33,454 nucleotides of DNA from assembly GCA_000824845.1 (NCBI GenBank), contig CCNC01000139.1:1-33454 (forward strand). Direction: 5' to 3'. Source of the DNA: Mesorhizobium sp. ORS 3359. GTDB lineage: Bacteria; Pseudomonadota; Alphaproteobacteria; Rhizobiales; Rhizobiaceae. Both the position numbers and the translations under genes were made by a program. Positions 31,658 to 33,454 of the stretch are shown here, piece by piece. The notes under the pieces were generated by a model, which ran no database searches, was not told the origin of the DNA, and saw only the letters and a program-made list of their open reading frames with translations. Position 1 is the stretch's first letter. Each line of letters opens with the position of its first letter.

Positions 31658-32772
31658 GCCGCGGCTCCTGTTCCGGCCGGCGCTTTCATGCGCTTTTCGA
31701 TGCGGATGATGACCAGCGCCAGCATGCCGAGCAGCACCGCCGCCGCCAGGAAGAAGCCGGCCGTATCCAGCATCGACCTCAAGGTGACGCTGTAGATGAT
31801 GGCGAGCTCGAAGGCGAAGCCGGTATAGGCCAGCCAGCGCAAGCCCCTGCTCTCGCGCCCCGCCAGCATGATTGCCGCCACGATACTGGCCAGCGCCACG
31901 ATCGAAGCGACGGCAAACCCACTGTTATATGTGCTTTCATCGGCCAGCTCGAATTGGATGATCGCCATGCCGGTGAGGAAGCCGAGCAAGGCATGCAAGG
32001 GCAGCCGGCCGCCGAGCTGGAGGATCCTGTCGATCGGATCGCCGGCAAAGACCGAAGCGGCAAAGAGCAGCACCGAGACGATGGCCAGCGACATGGCCAC
32101 CGGCAGCGTGTCGTGATCCATCGCTGACAGAACCAGATAGAGAACGACCGACAGAATGATGAGGTGACGCGCCGCCCGGCTGCGCGTCCAGAACGAAATG
32201 GCGAACAAGACGATCGCCATGACGATGAAGAGATGCGGAATTTCCGCGCGCCAGTAGAAACCGAACCCCTTGAGAACCAGCCAGGCGTCGGCGATGCCGA
32301 CCGCCGCGACCGTCAGCGGACTTGAACGCAGCGCGACCGCCGCCAGCGCCGTGCCGGCGCACCATGTCACCAGCGCCGAGGCCTCGTCGCCCGAAAGATG
32401 GTACATCTGTCCGATCAGCGCGATCGATCCACCGAACGCCGCCGCGGCAACGATCCACAGCGCCTCGCCGATCGCGGCATGGTCACGCGCCTTCAGCACC
32501 GCGCCGCCGACATAGCCGGCAAGAATGACCGCAAACAGAGCCGCCACGCGCAAGAGGCGCGGGAAGGCCTCCCAATTGGCGGCGACGAAGATCAGGATCG
32601 CCGCGCCGAACAAAAGCGCCGCCATCATCGCCAGGATGGAGCCGAAGCTCAGCGACGCGCGCTCATTGGCGGCGACATCGCGCGTCAGCGCCTCCGCCGT
32701 GACGGGATCGATCAGCCCGATCTCCCGCCAGCGCGCGATATCTGCCCTCACCCGTGTGGCATAGCCCGCCAT
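31654..32772 (-). CDS. DUF2157 membrane protein
   Basis: A 372-residue protein. A cytoplasmic N-terminal segment (VRADIARWREIGLIDPVTAEAL) is typical of DUF2157. About ten hydrophobic helices follow (LSFGSILAMMAALLFGAAILIFVAANW onwards), with GGSIALIGQMYHLSGDEASALVTWC in the middle. GGGGGAG lies before the ATG. It forms a two-gene operon with the GDYXXLXY protein. Function unknown. Confidence 0.88.
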   Translation of the reverse strand: MAGYATRVRADIARWREIGLIDPVTAEALTRDVAANERASLSFGSILAMMAALLFGAAILIFVAANWEAFPRLLRVAALFAVILAGYVGGAVLKARDHAAIGEALWIVAAAAFGGSIALIGQMYHLSGDEASALVTWCAGTALAAVALRSSPLTVAAVGIADAWLVLKGFGFYWRAEIPHLFIVMAIVLFAISFWTRSRAARHLIILSVVLYLVLSAMDHDTLPVAMSLAIVSVLLFAASVFAGDPIDRILQLGGRLPLHALLGFLTGMAIIQFELADESTYNSGFAVASIVALASIVAAIMLAGRESRGLRWLAYTGFAFELAIIYSVTLRSMLDTAGFFLAAAVLLGMLALVIIRIEKRMKAPAGTGAAA

Positions 32773-32883
32773 GCATCTCCCCCAAGCCCGACCACTTCCT
32801 TAGTCGAAACAGCCAAACCGTTGACGCAGCGGCATTTTTCGATTCGGCCTTCTTTGTGACGCAGGCGTGAATGGCCGTTAATG

Positions 32884-32906
32884 TTGCATTGCACAATTTG
32901 CATTGC
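32884..32906. repeat. Short direct repeat TTGCATTGC upstream of the DUF1127 genes
   Basis: Two copies of TTGCATTGC at 32884-32892 and 32898-32906 are separated by 5 bp. They lie about 100 bp before the first DUF1127 start and could be a regulator site. Confidence 0.35.
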
Positions 32907-32952
32907 TGCCATGCGCCAACGTCACTTTTAAACCGATATGATCCCACTTATT

Positions 32953-32974
32953 TTCCGTTCGTACACAAACGGAA
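32953..32974. promoter_or_regulatory. Palindrome before the first DUF1127 gene
   Basis: TTCCGTT (32953-32959) and AACGGAA (32968-32974) are perfect inverted arms around 8 bases. A TATGAT hexamer (32937-32942) just upstream could be the -10 element, placing the palindrome near the transcription start or in the leader. Confidence 0.4.
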
Positions 32975-33006
32975 TGATCCGAACTAAAGACGAAACGAGA
33001 ACTACC

Positions 33007-33147
33007 ATGAACCTGATCCGCAACTACCGCAACTGGCGCCGCTACCGGGAAACCGTTTCCGAGCTGAACCGCCTGTCGAACCGTGAACTGACCGACCTCG
33101 GCATCAGCCGCAGCGACATCCACTACGTCGCCCGCAAGGCGGTCTAA
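33007..33147 (+). CDS. DUF1127 small protein (first copy)
   Basis: A 46-residue basic protein starting MNLIRNYRNWRRYRETVSEL, followed by LSNRELTDLGISRSDI, the DUF1127 core with its L-x-DLGI motif. Small DUF1127 proteins are RNA-linked stress factors in Rhodobacter (CcaF1) and affect RNA turnover and growth in Agrobacterium. It lies 51 bp before a paralogue of equal length that shares about two thirds of its residues, suggesting tandem duplication. A hairpin separates the two. Confidence 0.92.
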   Translation: MNLIRNYRNWRRYRETVSELNRLSNRELTDLGISRSDIHYVARKAV

Positions 33148-33152
33148 TCCGC

Positions 33153-33174
33153 TTCGGACCGCAAATGGTCCGAA
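33153..33174 (+). terminator. Hairpin between the two DUF1127 genes
   Basis: A perfect 8-bp stem, TTCGGACC / GGTCCGAA with loop GCAAAT, is followed by CCTGTTTTG. It may terminate part of the transcripts or mark an RNA processing site. The loop lacks the CCTCCTCCC motif seen further downstream. Confidence 0.6.
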
Positions 33175-33198
33175 CCTGTTTTGAAGAGAGTTAAGACA

Positions 33199-33339
33199 AT
33201 GAACCTGATCCGTAGCTACCGTAACTGGCGCGTTTATCGCGAGACGGTTTCCGAGCTGGGTCGGCTTTCGAACCGTCAGCTCCATGATCTCGGCATCGTC
33301 CGCGACGAGATCAAGATGGTCGCCCGCAAGGCGATCTAA
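33199..33339 (+). CDS. DUF1127 small protein (second copy)
   Basis: A 46-residue protein starting MNLIRSYRNWRVYRETVSEL, with LSNRQLHDLGIVRDEI and ending ARKAI. It is a close paralogue of the first copy, with the same length and ends. GAAGAGAG lies before the ATG. It is followed 14 bp later by the hairpin array. This arrangement is the same as the CcaF1-CcsR locus of Rhodobacter sphaeroides, where the small protein and the RNAs come from one transcript. Confidence 0.93.
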   Translation: MNLIRSYRNWRVYRETVSELGRLSNRQLHDLGIVRDEIKMVARKAI

Positions 33340-33350
33340 GCAAGGAATTT

Positions 33351-33454
33351 CGCCAGGGTCGACCTCCTCCCCGACCCTGACGAATGAGGTCAACCTTCAC
33401 CTCCTCCCGAGGGTTGACCACCGAAACGGCGCCCGCCGGACCTCCTCCCCCGGC
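33351..33454 (+). ncRNA. Array of CcsR/cuckoo-type anti-Shine-Dalgarno hairpin RNAs (incomplete at the edge)
   Basis: Three consecutive hairpins carry the identical 10-nt loop ACCTCCTCCC. Hairpin 1 (33351-33382) has the stem CAGGGTCG/CGACCCTG plus a CG extension. Hairpin 2 (33388-33419) has an 11-pair stem, GGTCAACCTTC with GAGGGTTGACC, including one G-T pair. Hairpin 3 (33435-33454) has GCCGG/CCGGC and runs off the window. The loop matches the CCUCCUCCC motif of the CcsR/cuckoo RNAs of alphaproteobacteria and resembles the 3' end of 16S rRNA (anti-Shine-Dalgarno). The stems differ in sequence while the loops are identical, showing selection on the loop. They are probably processed from the DUF1127 transcript. 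Confidence 0.85.

Noticed and set aside
32878..33393. Minus-strand 171-residue ORF over the DUF1127 genes
   Set aside because: It is the shadow of two clear DUF1127 genes and the hairpin array. Its internal repeats merely mirror the gene duplication.
1..33454. CRISPR arrays, insertion sequences, integrases, prophage genes
   Set aside because: No regularly spaced repeats, transposase or integrase motifs, or phage-like genes were seen on either strand.

Overview
The window looks like chromosomal DNA of a high-GC alphaproteobacterium of the order Hyphomicrobiales (Rhizobiales), most likely Mesorhizobium or a close relative. This is inferred from codon use, a DUF982 protein, a Bradyrhizobium CoxMNOP-like oxidase cluster, a trigger factor with a Lys/Ala/Glu tail, a FixK/FNR box, and tandem DUF1127 genes followed by anti-Shine-Dalgarno hairpins. 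No sequence search was possible.

Layout. (1) 1-3450: tail of an upstream gene, a small secreted protein, an OmpR-type response regulator and histidine kinase, and a divergent LTXXQ periplasmic protein. The shared intergenic region carries CpxR-box-like repeats. (2) 3450-10050: a tripartite RND efflux operon (adaptor, pump, outer-membrane factor), preceded by two doubtful small ORFs chained by ATGA overlaps. (3) 10050-12200: an aspartyl/asparaginyl hydroxylase-like protein, a DUF982 protein and two small membrane proteins. (4) 12200-15200: methionine aminopeptidase (map), an OmpW-family porin behind a canonical FixK/FNR box, a decayed second copy of the map 3' end, and radC. (5) 15300-22570: a one-strand cluster of a LacI-type DNA-binding domain fused to a PfkB sugar kinase, a GATase1-like protein, a CUT2-type sugar ABC transporter (ATPase, binding protein, two permeases) and an M20 deacylase. 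(6) 22570-27960: a haem-copper oxidase operon with subunits II and I, two subunit III-like proteins, subunit IV and a 26-residue membrane peptide, facing a convergent soluble cytochrome c. (7) 28000-32800: a secreted VasI-like protein, trigger factor, tRNA-Leu(UAG), and a GDYXXLXY/DUF2157 pair. (8) 32880-33454: two DUF1127 genes followed by three hairpins, each presenting the same 10-nt loop ACCTCCTCCC. The last hairpin reaches the window edge.

How they work together. The sensor pair probably controls the LTXXQ protein as an envelope-stress module. The sugar cluster should import and phosphorylate an unknown sugar, possibly N-acylated since a deacylase is included, with a regulator whose sensor domain is a kinase fold. 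The oxidase genes form a complete terminal oxidase. The porin is predicted to respond to low oxygen.

The two most notable signals are the LacI-HTH/PfkB fusion cluster with an operator at its own start codon, and the DUF1127 plus CcsR/cuckoo-type small-RNA array at the right end.
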